In this document: piece after piece, positions 1 to 7,720 of the stretch | How the letters are laid out: each line of letters begins with the position of its first letter | How positions within the stretch are numbered: the first letter of the stretch is position 1 | From: Pseudomonas capsici | GTDB taxonomy: Bacteria; Pseudomonadota; Gammaproteobacteria; Pseudomonadales; Pseudomonadaceae | DNA: 64,000 nt | NCBI RefSeq assembly: GCF_017165765.1 | Contig: NZ_JAFGZD010000020.1 | Coordinates: 1 to 64,000, forward strand | Reading direction: 5' to 3' | Translations under genes and position numbers: made by a program | Notes under the pieces: model-generated | What the model was told of the DNA's origin: nothing | Databases searched by the model: none | Seen by the model: only the letters and a program-made list of their open reading frames with translations

Positions 1-15
1 TCAACCGAGGCGCGC

Positions 16-43
16 ATTCTACAGCGACCTCAGAATCTGTCAA
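16..43 (-). promoter_or_regulatory. rRNA-type promoter, gene-proximal copy
   Basis: Read leftwards, TTGACA (38-43) and TAGAAT (16-21) are separated by 16 bp and followed by a GC-rich discriminator. Near-consensus hexamers, a short spacer and a GC-rich discriminator are hallmarks of growth-rate and stringently controlled stable-RNA promoters. It is the promoter nearest the left edge, so the transcribed gene lies outside the window. A 16S rRNA operon is the most likely target; a tRNA operon is the alternative. Confidence 0.75.
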
Positions 44-133
44 GCGGTTATTTCAACAAGTTTCAAAGTTTCCTTTGTAACTTCAACCACTTGCGCTTCG
101 ATCAACTTAGCATTGCTCGTCAGCGGGAGGCGA

Positions 134-161
134 ATTCTACAGCACCCGAAGATGGTGTCAA
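134..161 (-). promoter_or_regulatory. rRNA-type promoter, middle copy
   Basis: Second leftward promoter: TTGACA (156-161), a 16-bp spacer, TAGAAT (134-139), and a discriminator (TCGCCTCCC) resembling those of its two neighbours. It is repeated 118 bp upstream of the proximal copy. Confidence 0.75.
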
Positions 162-293
162 ACCCTTTCTCGCACCGCTGTCGATCCAACCGCGACCGAA
201 GCCCTTCCAACCCGACTCAACGAACCGTTAAACGCTTGCAAACTATTGATTTACAAGGTTTTTTCAGTTCCGTCTGCGCCGGAAGTGGGGCGA

Positions 294-321
294 ATTATAG
301 AGAGATTAAATCGCCCGTCAA
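294..321 (-). promoter_or_regulatory. rRNA-type promoter, distal copy with AT-rich upstream region
   Basis: Third leftward promoter: TTGACG (316-321), a 16-bp spacer, a perfect TATAAT (294-299), and a TCGCCCC discriminator. The 25 bp upstream (about 322-350) are A/T-rich in the way of an UP element. Together the three promoters fill 1-350. Positions 351-469 hold no gene that I can support and presumably contain the upstream region of the rightward exporter. Confidence 0.75.
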
Positions 322-469
322 CCGTTAATTTTGATTTCAGTAAAACAACCTTCCCAAACCCTCCCCCTATATAGAAAGGCCTCTCAACTGCGCAATATAT
401 TGCGCACCCCCTGATTATTAAGCATCATATCGACCTCACCACCCCGCTCATCCTGGATACACACCTGAA

Positions 470-1354
470 ATGACCGATAAACCCCGCCTCGCGTCCATCA
501 TCTTTCCGCTCGGATTGCTGATGATTGCGATGGCTTCGATTCAAAGCGGCGCATCGCTGGCCAAAAGCCTTTTCCCTGCCGTAGGCGCACAGGGGACGAC
601 AACGTTGCGACTGATATTTGCCAGCCTGATCATGCTGGTGATACTGCGCCCCTGGCGAGCGCGCCTCACTGCCAGCTCATTACGTACGGTGGTCATTTAC
701 GGAATCGCTCTGGGCGGGATGAACTTCCTCTTCTATATGTCCCTGCAAACCATTCCGCTGGGTATTGCCGTAGCCCTTGAATTCACCGGACCATTGGCCG
801 TCGCCCTGCTATCTTCACGAAAAGCCATCGACTTTCTCTGGGTGGTACTGGCCGTTGTCGGTCTGTTGCTGCTCATCCCGGTCGGCCAGTCGAGTTCCAG
901 CATCGATCTTCTCGGTGCAGCCTACGCCCTGGGTGCCGGAGTGTGCTGGGCGCTTTATATCCTCTTCGGTCAGAAAGCCGGTGCAGATAACGGGGTTCAG
1001 ACCGCAGCGCTGGGGGTCATCATTGCCGCGATCTTCATCGCTCCGATTGGAGCGGTACACGCTGGCTCGGCACTGCTCGACATTTCCCTCCTCCCTGCGG
1101 CTCTGGGTGTCGCGATTCTTTCCACTGCATTGCCTTACAGTCTGGAAATGGTCGCTCTGACCCGCATGCCCGCACGAACCTTCGGAATGCTGGCCAGCCT
1201 GGAGCCGGTGTTCGCGGCCTTGTCAGGCATTATCTTTCTGGGCGAGCGCCTGACACTGATCCAGTGGCTGGCAATTTCAGCAATCATAATGGCATCCATT
1301 GGTGCCACATTGAGCTCGACGCCAGGCAAACCACAACTCGTGCCTGCAGATTGA
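470..1354 (+). CDS. rhtA: EamA-family exporter, RhtA-like
   Basis: A 294-residue inner-membrane protein made almost wholly of hydrophobic segments, consistent with the ten-helix, two-EamA-domain plan of the drug/metabolite transporter superfamily. The N-terminal motif SIQSGASLAKSLFPAVGAQG is characteristic of the RhtA subgroup, which in E. coli exports threonine and homoserine. The repeat structure is visible: a second EamA half begins near residue 145 (LLGAAYALGAGVCWALYILF). It is the first gene right of the rRNA-type promoters and points away from them. The subgroup call is strong. The substrate is inferred from family membership only. Confidence 0.85.
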   Translation: MTDKPRLASIIFPLGLLMIAMASIQSGASLAKSLFPAVGAQGTTTLRLIFASLIMLVILRPWRARLTASSLRTVVIYGIALGGMNFLFYMSLQTIPLGIAVALEFTGPLAVALLSSRKAIDFLWVVLAVVGLLLLIPVGQSSSSIDLLGAAYALGAGVCWALYILFGQKAGADNGVQTAALGVIIAAIFIAPIGAVHAGSALLDISLLPAALGVAILSTALPYSLEMVALTRMPARTFGMLASLEPVFAALSGIIFLGERLTLIQWLAISAIIMASIGATLSSTPGKPQLVPAD

Positions 1355-1548
1355 GCTTCAGGAAAGCGGATATGCTTTTGCGCGACAGAGCACTAGCATT
1401 TGTCACGCGCATGAGCCATGTTTATGCCTTTGTGATATCTCACTTTGCAGACATTGCCATCGAGATACCACGTCACAAACGTCATTATGTGATCACAAGA
1501 ACCAAAGCCAGACACTGGCTTCGATAATGACCAGCTTTAAGGAAGGGC

Positions 1549-1863
1549 ATGAAATACATCTTTATCGTACTGGCGTTACTCGCCGTGGCCGGATGTGCGA
1601 CAACGTCCAACCCTGTCAAGCAAGGCAAGCGCGGTATCCACATCAATTGTTCGGGCCTGTCTTCATCCTGGGAAAAATGCAACGAACTGGCTACCAACGC
1701 CTGTGAGTCCAGGAGCTACAAGGTCATCGCCAAGTCCGGCGATGTCGTGGAGGACCCGGGCGATTACCCGTTCGGCCTGAACCCGGCAGGCTATACCAGC
1801 CGCAGCATGATCATTGTTTGCCGCAAAAGCTCGCCTATAGGCCAGGCAGCGTCGAAGCCCTGA
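1549..1863 (+). CDS. small conserved lipoprotein
   Basis: A 104-residue protein with a lipoprotein signal peptide: Met-Lys, a hydrophobic stretch, and a VAGC lipobox with the acylated Cys at residue 16. The mature part has four further cysteines spaced CSG..KC..AC...VC, which could form two disulfides in the periplasm. AAGGAAGGGC precedes the ATG. Its stop codon lies in the loop of the hairpin at 1851-1872. It resembles small Cys-rich lipoproteins common in pseudomonads, but no function is known to me. Confidence 0.8.
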   Translation: MKYIFIVLALLAVAGCATTSNPVKQGKRGIHINCSGLSSSWEKCNELATNACESRSYKVIAKSGDVVEDPGDYPFGLNPAGYTSRSMIIVCRKSSPIGQAASKP

Positions 1864-1872
1864 GGCTTCGAC
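1851..1872. terminator. hairpin between convergent genes
   Basis: A perfect 9-bp stem (GTCGAAGCC / GGCTTCGAC) with a 4-nt loop, overlapping the lipoprotein stop codon and followed by a short GTTT. It lies between that gene and the convergent aminopeptidase gene, so it may terminate one or both transcripts. The T-tract is weak. Confidence 0.5.
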
Positions 1873-1887
1873 GTTTCAACACAGGTA

Positions 1888-3687
1888 TCAGACCGCCGCA
1901 GTGCGGATCTGCAACCACTTCAGCGCAGCCCCCTGCAGCAGCGGGCTCAGGCGTTCATTGACATGAGCATGATAGTCATTGAGCCACTTGCGCTCATCCG
2001 AGCTCAGCATTGAAGTTTCCAGACAGCGCGTATCGATCGGACACAGCGTAAGCGTCTCGAACCTGAGGAACTCACCGAACTCGGTCTTGCCCGCCTCCTG
2101 GTTGATAACCAGATTCTCGATTCGCACTCCCCAGCGCCCCGGCCGATAAGTACCCGGCTCGATAGACGTGATCATCCCCGGCAACATTGCCGTCTGTGGC
2201 GTAGCTGCCGCCTGATAGGCAATAACCTGCGGCCCTTCATGCACATTCAGGAAATAGCCGACACCATGCCCGGTGCCATGGCCGTAATTGACTTCGTCGG
2301 CCCATATCGGTGCCCGGGCAATGGAATCCAGCAATGGCGACAGAATCCCCTTCGGAAAGCGAGCTCGTGACAGAGCAATCACCCCCTTGAGCACTCGGGT
2401 ACAGTCCTGCTTCTGCTCGGAGCTGGGCGTGCCCACAGGAACCATGCGAGTAATATCGGTGGTGCCGCCCAGATATTGCCCGCCGGAATCGATCAGCAGC
2501 AGGCCGTCCCCCTCGATCTGCGCATGCTCTTCTTCACTGGCACGGTAATGCGGCATTGCCCCGTTGGCGTTGAATGCGGCGATGGTAGAAAAGCTTGGCG
2601 ACACATAACCTGGACGTCTCTGACGAGCTTCTGTGAGTTTTTCGTCAATGGTCAGCTCACTGATGGGCTCACGCCCCGAGGCCGCGTCAAGCCAGGCAAA
2701 GAATTCGCACAGCGCAGCACCGTCCTGCTCCATGACCTGACGAATGTGCCGTTTATCCGCTTCGGTTTTCCGGGATTTGAACAGAGTGCTCGGATTCAGC
2801 CCTTCGACCAGCGTCACTTCACTGTCCAGATAATCGAGCAGGCCACAGGTCACCCGCGCCGGGTCCACCAGCAGGCGCGCATCCCTGGGCACTTCACGCA
2901 ATGCTGCGCCGATCTGTGTGTACTCCAGCATATTGATACCGTCGCGCACGAGGCTCAGGCGCACATCATCGCCCACCTTGTCCGAAGCTACGAACAAGGT
3001 GACGCTCTGAGGTCCGATCAGCGCAAAAGAGATGAAGACAGGGTTATAGGGAACATCGGTGCCACGCAGATTGAACAGCCAGGCGATGTCATCCAGAGTC
3101 GCGATGAAATGCCAGTCGGCCCCACGCTCAACCATGGTCTGGCGCACCTGGGCCAGTTTCTCGCTCCGTTCCAGGGTGGCGTGTGGCGGCAGATGTTCGA
3201 AGACGGGATTGGCCGGCAAGGCAGGACGGTCTTGCCATAGCTCATTGAGCAAGTCCATGTCCGTGCGCAATCTGGCTCCACGGGCATACAGCTTGCTGGC
3301 CAGGCTGCGGGAAGAAGCTACCGCCAGCACAGCACCGTCGACGGCAACCACACTCTCGGCCTCGGCCTGTTCCGCCAGCCATTCCAGAGGTCCTTGCTGA
3401 CCGGGAAGCAGCTTGACCAGCTCGATGCCGCTGCCCGCCAGTTCCTTGGTCGCCTGCTCCCAGTAACGACTGTCGGCCCAGACACCGGCGAAATCCTGAG
3501 TAATGACCAGCGTTCCCACAGAGCCATGGAAACCGGAGAGCCATTGCCGACCTTGCCAATAGCCAGGCAGATATTCGGAGAGATGAGGATCTGCCGATGG
3601 CACCAGATAGGCATCGATCCGTTCCCGACTCATCAAGGCGCGCGTCTGCGCCAGACGTTCTGCCACTCCCGTGGATTGCGTACTCAT
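1888..3687 (-). CDS. Xaa-Pro aminopeptidase, M24B family, long form
   Basis: A 599-residue cytosolic metallopeptidase that releases N-terminal residues preceding proline. The N-terminal part is two creatinase-like domains and the catalytic pita-bread domain is C-terminal. Metal ligands are visible there: Asp in LLIDSGGQY and GGTTDITRM, His in GTGHGVGYF, and Glu in SIEPGTY and WGVRIEN. The length matches the three-domain eukaryotic-like aminopeptidase P rather than the about 440-residue E. coli PepP. It is oriented with the cysteine desulfurase gene 54 bp upstream and may share its transcript. Confidence 0.9.
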   Translation of the reverse strand: MSTQSTGVAERLAQTRALMSRERIDAYLVPSADPHLSEYLPGYWQGRQWLSGFHGSVGTLVITQDFAGVWADSRYWEQATKELAGSGIELVKLLPGQQGPLEWLAEQAEAESVVAVDGAVLAVASSRSLASKLYARGARLRTDMDLLNELWQDRPALPANPVFEHLPPHATLERSEKLAQVRQTMVERGADWHFIATLDDIAWLFNLRGTDVPYNPVFISFALIGPQSVTLFVASDKVGDDVRLSLVRDGINMLEYTQIGAALREVPRDARLLVDPARVTCGLLDYLDSEVTLVEGLNPSTLFKSRKTEADKRHIRQVMEQDGAALCEFFAWLDAASGREPISELTIDEKLTEARQRRPGYVSPSFSTIAAFNANGAMPHYRASEEEHAQIEGDGLLLIDSGGQYLGGTTDITRMVPVGTPSSEQKQDCTRVLKGVIALSRARFPKGILSPLLDSIARAPIWADEVNYGHGTGHGVGYFLNVHEGPQVIAYQAAATPQTAMLPGMITSIEPGTYRPGRWGVRIENLVINQEAGKTEFGEFLRFETLTLCPIDTRCLETSMLSSDERKWLNDYHAHVNERLSPLLQGAALKWLQIRTAAV

Positions 3688-3695
3688 TGACTCTC

Positions 3696-3726
3696 CTGAC
3701 CCGATTTAATCGCTATATCGGGTCAG
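3696..3726. other. inverted repeat between two leftward genes
   Basis: A perfect 10-bp stem (CTGACCCGAT / ATCGGGTCAG) with an 11-nt loop in the 54-bp gap between the desulfurase stop and the aminopeptidase start. There is no T-tract on either strand, so it could be a transcript-processing or operator element rather than a terminator. Confidence 0.45.
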
Positions 3727-3741
3727 ATAATGGAGCACCAA

Positions 3742-4920
3742 TCAAGACTGAGCAACCGCCCAGAACGCAGGCTGGATCAATGAGGCGCGAATCAACTCGA
3801 CGGCACGGTCGATATCCTCTTCACGGGTGAAACGCCCCAGACTCAGGCGAATGGTCTGACTCGCTGCCTGCGGGCTGTGTCCCAGCGCCAGCAGCACGTG
3901 CGAAGGCGTATTCTTCGCAGAGTTGCAGGCCGAAGTGGATGAGAAAGCCAGACCGTTGCCAAGGGCAGCGATATTGAGGTCGCTCTTGCCGAAAGTCAGG
4001 CTCAGGGTATGTGCAATGCGCTGATCAGGACTGCCATTGATTCGCACACCTGGAATATCCGCAAGATGCTCACGAAGACGAAGATTCAGACGCTCGATAT
4101 GGGCGATTTCCTGCTCCAGCGAATCGGCAGCCAGGGCGAAGGCTGCGCCCATTCCGGCAATCTGGTGGGTCGCAAGGGTTCCTGAACGCAGACCGCATTC
4201 ATGACCACCGCCGTGGATCTGGGCCAGAACACGCTGCTCGGCACGCGGACCGACATACAGGGCGCCAATCCCCTTGGGACCATAGGTCTTGTGCGCCGAA
4301 AACGACATCAGGTCCACGGCCAGTTCCGCAAGGTTGATGGCCAGCTTGCCAGCCCCCTGGGCGGCATCCACATGAAACAGCGCGCCGTGTGCGCGTACCC
4401 GCTCGCCGATCGAGGCGATGTCGCTGACGGTTCCCAGTTCGTTGTTGACCAGCATCAGCGACACCAGAAAGGTGTCGTCGCGCAGGGCTGCACTCACAGC
4501 CTCGGGAGTGATCAGGCCATCGGCGTCGGGTGCCAGGTAGGTCACCTCGTAGCCACCGGCCTCCAGTTGCTGGGCAGTGTCGAGAATGGCCTTGTGTTCG
4601 ATCTGGCTGGTGATGATGTGCCCGCCGGATTTTCCTGTACGCAAGGCATGTTCCTGTGCAACGCCCTTGAGCGCCAGGTTATTGGACTCGGTCGCACCGG
4701 ACGTCCAGATAATCTGCCCGGCCTGGGCACCCACCAGTCCGGCCACCTGCTCGCGTGCATATTCGACTGTCAGGCGCGCCTGCTGGCCATATGAATGAGA
4801 ACTGGAGGCGGGATTGCCGAAATTGCCCGTTACCCCCAGACACTTGACCATCACCTGAATCACGCGTTCATCCACGGGCGTGGTGGCAGCGTAGTCGAAA
4901 TACAGCGCAGAATTTTGCAT
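3742..4920 (-). CDS. cysteine desulfurase, IscS/NifS class
   Basis: A 392-residue class V PLP enzyme that converts cysteine to alanine and an enzyme-bound persulfide. Seen in the sequence: the N-terminal YFDYAATTPVD motif, the PLP region SGATESNN, the Schiff-base lysine in SFSAHKTYGPKG, and the mobile-loop catalytic Cys in SSTSACNSAKNTPSH. These features place it in group I. No iscR, iscU, iscA, hscAB or fdx lies nearby, so it is a stand-alone paralogue, perhaps serving tRNA thiolation or a specific acceptor. An AGAGGG ribosome-binding site supports the start. Confidence 0.9.
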   Translation of the reverse strand: MQNSALYFDYAATTPVDERVIQVMVKCLGVTGNFGNPASSSHSYGQQARLTVEYAREQVAGLVGAQAGQIIWTSGATESNNLALKGVAQEHALRTGKSGGHIITSQIEHKAILDTAQQLEAGGYEVTYLAPDADGLITPEAVSAALRDDTFLVSLMLVNNELGTVSDIASIGERVRAHGALFHVDAAQGAGKLAINLAELAVDLMSFSAHKTYGPKGIGALYVGPRAEQRVLAQIHGGGHECGLRSGTLATHQIAGMGAAFALAADSLEQEIAHIERLNLRLREHLADIPGVRINGSPDQRIAHTLSLTFGKSDLNIAALGNGLAFSSTSACNSAKNTPSHVLLALGHSPQAASQTIRLSLGRFTREEDIDRAVELIRASLIQPAFWAVAQS

Positions 4921-5334
4921 GTACAGCCCTCTGAATTGCCCAGCCCGGCATCCCGAACTGCTTACATGATCGATATATCCCTTCGATCCGGTTCAAACCC
5001 TGAGACGGTCCTCAAAGCCCGCTACGTTACAGATCACATCGGCAATATTGCATGAAATCACATAGAACCAAAAATTATATATTATTATTTATATATTTCT
5101 ATTTAGAATATAAGGGTGTGAGCCACGACCTGCAAACATCCCGAGAACGCCTATGCTCAGCGCTCCGGCTCTTCTTGTACAAATTTTACACCCCGTGCTC
5201 TGTAAACATGCCCAAAAAATGACACTGCCCTCTTGTGAGGCACGAGTTATATTTTTGACACTCTTTGGAATCAATGACTTATTTATTTCATGAAACGGTT
5301 TATCAAGTTTTTAACAGAAAGCTGACGAAATAAT

Positions 5335-5377
5335 TTGACAGATTGGCTGACGCTACCAATATATAGGACTGTCAGCC
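5335..5377 (+). promoter_or_regulatory. candidate exopolysaccharide promoter with overlapping palindrome
   Basis: TTGACA at 5335-5340 is followed by an AATATA/TATATA -10 candidate at 5358-5365 (spacer 17-19 bp depending on the hexamer chosen). The arms GGCTGAC (5345-5351) and GTCAGCC (5371-5377) form an inverted repeat that spans the spacer and the -10, a typical position for a repressor operator. Function is inferred from layout only. Confidence 0.45.
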
Positions 5378-5546
5378 CCATCCTGGACTGTACGTAAATA
5401 CCACAGAGCACAACGCAGGATCGGGTCAAGCCGTAGCTTTCTTGTTCTGCCCACGATGTTAGTTGTTTCCACGGAGCCTTGCCCTCGCCCCGCTGGATGT
5501 CTGTTGACTCATGAACCCCCTTGAAATTACTGAACACGTTCGGTGT

Positions 5547-5558
5547 GGCGGTAGCTTT
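5547..5558 (+). promoter_or_regulatory. ops element (RfaH recruitment site), upstream copy
   Basis: GGCGGTAGCTTT matches the core of the ops element (GGCGGTAGCnT) used by RfaH to load onto paused RNA polymerase. It lies in the untranslated leader about 200 nt before the first gene, on the strand transcribed into the locus. An RfaH homologue is encoded at 13676-14185. Confidence 0.75.
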
Positions 5559-5651
5559 GTCTGAAGCAATGCTCAACCGCAGCGGATTCGTTCAATCAGG
5601 CTGGCGTGGGTGTCATTTGAATGAATGCAAGATCCGGACCCCGAGGATTCG

Positions 5652-5663
5652 GGCGGTAGCGTG
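5652..5663 (+). promoter_or_regulatory. ops element (RfaH recruitment site), downstream copy
   Basis: GGCGGTAGCGTG is identical to the canonical enterobacterial ops 12-mer, the conserved heart of JUMPstart sequences found before polysaccharide loci. It lies 105 nt downstream of the first ops copy and 85 nt before the first coding sequence. Confidence 0.85.
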
Positions 5664-5747
5664 CCCGGACACCCGGTAAATCCAATAACCAGGCCAGCAG
5701 TTTCGCTTTTGGTTTTTCGCCTCCACCTGCCCAAAGGTGTAATTGAA

Positions 5748-6533
5748 ATGCCACTGATCCCCGCTCTCGACGCCCAACAGATTCAATCCCTGGCCAGTGA
5801 TATAGATGCAAATGGATTCACCACGCTCAAGAACATAGTGAGCAGCTCCGACCTGGAGCAGTTGCGGGCCTTCACCGACAGCCGGGCGTCGAAGCATCCG
5901 GGCGAATACTTTGCCTACCATGGTGAAAAGAATCTGAGCGAAAGCCTGCTGGCCAGTTTCTGGTCAGACCCGGCATTCAAACAACTCATGGCCAGCCTCT
6001 ATCGGCATGCCGCTCTGCAGGAAAGCCCCAGCGAACAGATATTCCCTGTACTGCGCTGCATCCAGGGCTCCCGGGGGGTGCGCGAGTCCAACTGCTTTCA
6101 CTTCGATGCCAGCCTGGTCACCGCATTGATTCCGATCTACATCCCGGTCGATGGCGAACAATGCGGCGATCTGATGTTGTTCCCCAACATACGCAAGCTG
6201 CGCAGCAACGTCGTGCGTAATGTCCTGGAAAAGACCCTGCTGCAAAACCGCTTCAGTCGCTGGCTGACCTGTGTCGCCATCAATCGTGGCTGGCTCACTC
6301 CGACAGTCCTGAAACTGCAGCCCGGTGATATCTATCTGTTCTGGGGCTATCGCTCCTTGCACGCCAACCAGCCATGCAGTCCAGGCCTGAAAAGGGCCAC
6401 CGCCATCCTGCATTTCGGCGATCCCCACAGCGGCAGCACAGCCACTCGCCTGATTCTGGGCATGAATCAGGGCCGGGCGGCACGTGTCAGCGCGCAAACC
6501 CGCTCTTCGCCTCCAGAACCGACCTCTCCCTAG
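5748..6533 (+). CDS. PhyH-type Fe(II)/2-oxoglutarate dioxygenase-like protein
   Basis: A 261-residue protein; the ATG at 5748 is chosen because an AGGTG ribosome-binding site precedes it and the upstream in-frame extension runs through the ops elements. The metal-binding H-x-D is seen in CFHFDAS. The distal His in SLHANQP and an Arg about a dozen residues on (LKRAT) fit the 2-oxoglutarate site. It resembles phytanoyl-CoA dioxygenase-family enzymes, which hydroxylate small molecules or sugar-linked acyl groups. First gene of the exopolysaccharide operon, probably tailoring a sugar or its substituent. The substrate is unknown. Confidence 0.7.
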   Translation: MPLIPALDAQQIQSLASDIDANGFTTLKNIVSSSDLEQLRAFTDSRASKHPGEYFAYHGEKNLSESLLASFWSDPAFKQLMASLYRHAALQESPSEQIFPVLRCIQGSRGVRESNCFHFDASLVTALIPIYIPVDGEQCGDLMLFPNIRKLRSNVVRNVLEKTLLQNRFSRWLTCVAINRGWLTPTVLKLQPGDIYLFWGYRSLHANQPCSPGLKRATAILHFGDPHSGSTATRLILGMNQGRAARVSAQTRSSPPEPTSP

Positions 6534-6595
6534 CTCCGGCAAGGAACAGGCGCCCACTGCAACAGAACGATCCGACGACCGACATGGAGGTTTCG

Positions 6596-7720
6596 ATGAT
6601 TAACGTAACCAAGACTTACCTTGGTGATATCGACAAGTTCAAGACATATGTCGAAGGCATCTACGCACGAGGCTGGCTGACCAATCACGGGCCACTGGTA
6701 GGCGAGCTGGAAAGCCGGCTCAAGGAATACCTGGGGGTCAGGCACATCATCCTGACCAACAATGGCACCCTGGCATTGCAAGTCGCCTATCGCGCCCTGG
6801 GTCTGAGCGGCAGCGCCGTGACCACGCCCTTCAGCTTCGTGGCGACCACCAGTTCCCTGCAATGGGAAGGTATCCGGCCGATCTTCGCGGATATCGATCC
6901 CCATACCTGGAACATCTCGCCACAGCACATCGAAAGTGCGATCGCCGAAGACACCAGTGCGATTGTCGGGACCCATGTGTTCGGCAACCCTTGCGCCGTC
7001 GACGCCATCGAGCAGATTGCGCGCAAGCACCGGCTCAAGGTGGTCTACGACGGCGCTCACGCATTCGCAGTGCGTCATGGCGGTCAGTCCGTACTCAACC
7101 GGGGCGATATCAGCACCCTGAGTTTCCACGCGACCAAGCTGTTCCATACCATCGAAGGCGGCGCGATCATCACCAACGATGACGAACTGGCCAGGCGTAT
7201 CTACCTGCTGTGCAACTTCGGTATCGCCGATGTGGACAAGATCGACGGTATTGGCATCAACGCCAAACTCAACGAATTCTCGGCCGCCATGGGGCTGTGC
7301 ATTCTGGACAATATCGAGAATATCCTCGAAGAACGCGCCGAAATCGCCCATCGCTACAGCTCGCGCCTGGAAAGCTATCTGGATCTGCAGCAACCCGAGC
7401 CCGACAGTGAACTGAATCACAGCTATTTCCCGGTCGCCCTGCAGGACGAGCAGCATCTGTTCAGGGTGCGTGCCGCACTCAACGCCCGCAGCATCAACCC
7501 GCGCCGCTACTTCTACCCTTCTCTGGACACCCTCGAATACCTCCAGCCGCAGCCGGGACAAACCGTGTCACGGGCCTTGAGCGAGCGGGTACTGTGCCTG
7601 CCCATTTATCCGGGCCTGTCCCATGAGGATCAGGATCGGGTCATTCATACCCTGATCGAAGAATGCAGCCTGGGCAGTGCCAGCTATCAAAGCCCTGTCA
7701 TTGCTGCTCAGGTCATCTGA
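6596..7720 (+). CDS. DegT/DnrJ/EryC1/StrS sugar aminotransferase
   Basis: A 374-residue PLP aminotransferase of the type that makes nucleotide-linked amino sugars. The ATG at 6596 follows a GGAGG ribosome-binding site. The start MINVTKTYLGDIDKF, the substrate loop GWLTNHGPLV, LTNNGTLALQVA and the PLP lysine in SFHATKLFHTIEGGA are diagnostic. It resembles enzymes forming dTDP-4-amino-4,6-dideoxy sugars. It overlaps the flippase start by one base (TGATG), so the two are translationally coupled. It implies that the repeat unit contains an amino sugar. The donor nucleotide sugar must come from genes elsewhere. Confidence 0.85.
   Translation: MINVTKTYLGDIDKFKTYVEGIYARGWLTNHGPLVGELESRLKEYLGVRHIILTNNGTLALQVAYRALGLSGSAVTTPFSFVATTSSLQWEGIRPIFADIDPHTWNISPQHIESAIAEDTSAIVGTHVFGNPCAVDAIEQIARKHRLKVVYDGAHAFAVRHGGQSVLNRGDISTLSFHATKLFHTIEGGAIITNDDELARRIYLLCNFGIADVDKIDGIGINAKLNEFSAAMGLCILDNIENILEERAEIAHRYSSRLESYLDLQQPEPDSELNHSYFPVALQDEQHLFRVRAALNARSINPRRYFYPSLDTLEYLQPQPGQTVSRALSERVLCLPIYPGLSHEDQDRVIHTLIEECSLGSASYQSPVIAAQVI

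Larger units (their letters stand above)
4921..5747. other. 827-bp intergenic region and exopolysaccharide leader
   Basis: Divergent spacer between the desulfurase gene and the exopolysaccharide locus. It has a very A/T-rich block at about 5060-5110, further A/T-rich sequence to about 5350, a promoter candidate with an overlapping palindrome (5335-5377), and two ops elements (5547-5558, 5652-5663). The implied untranslated leader is about 375 nt. A 97-codon reading frame on the minus strand (5283-5576) has no convincing coding character. Confidence 0.7.

Noticed and set aside
5283..5576. Minus-strand 97-codon frame in the exopolysaccharide leader
   Set aside because: No ribosome-binding site or family motif was seen, and it lies over the promoter and an ops element read from the other strand.
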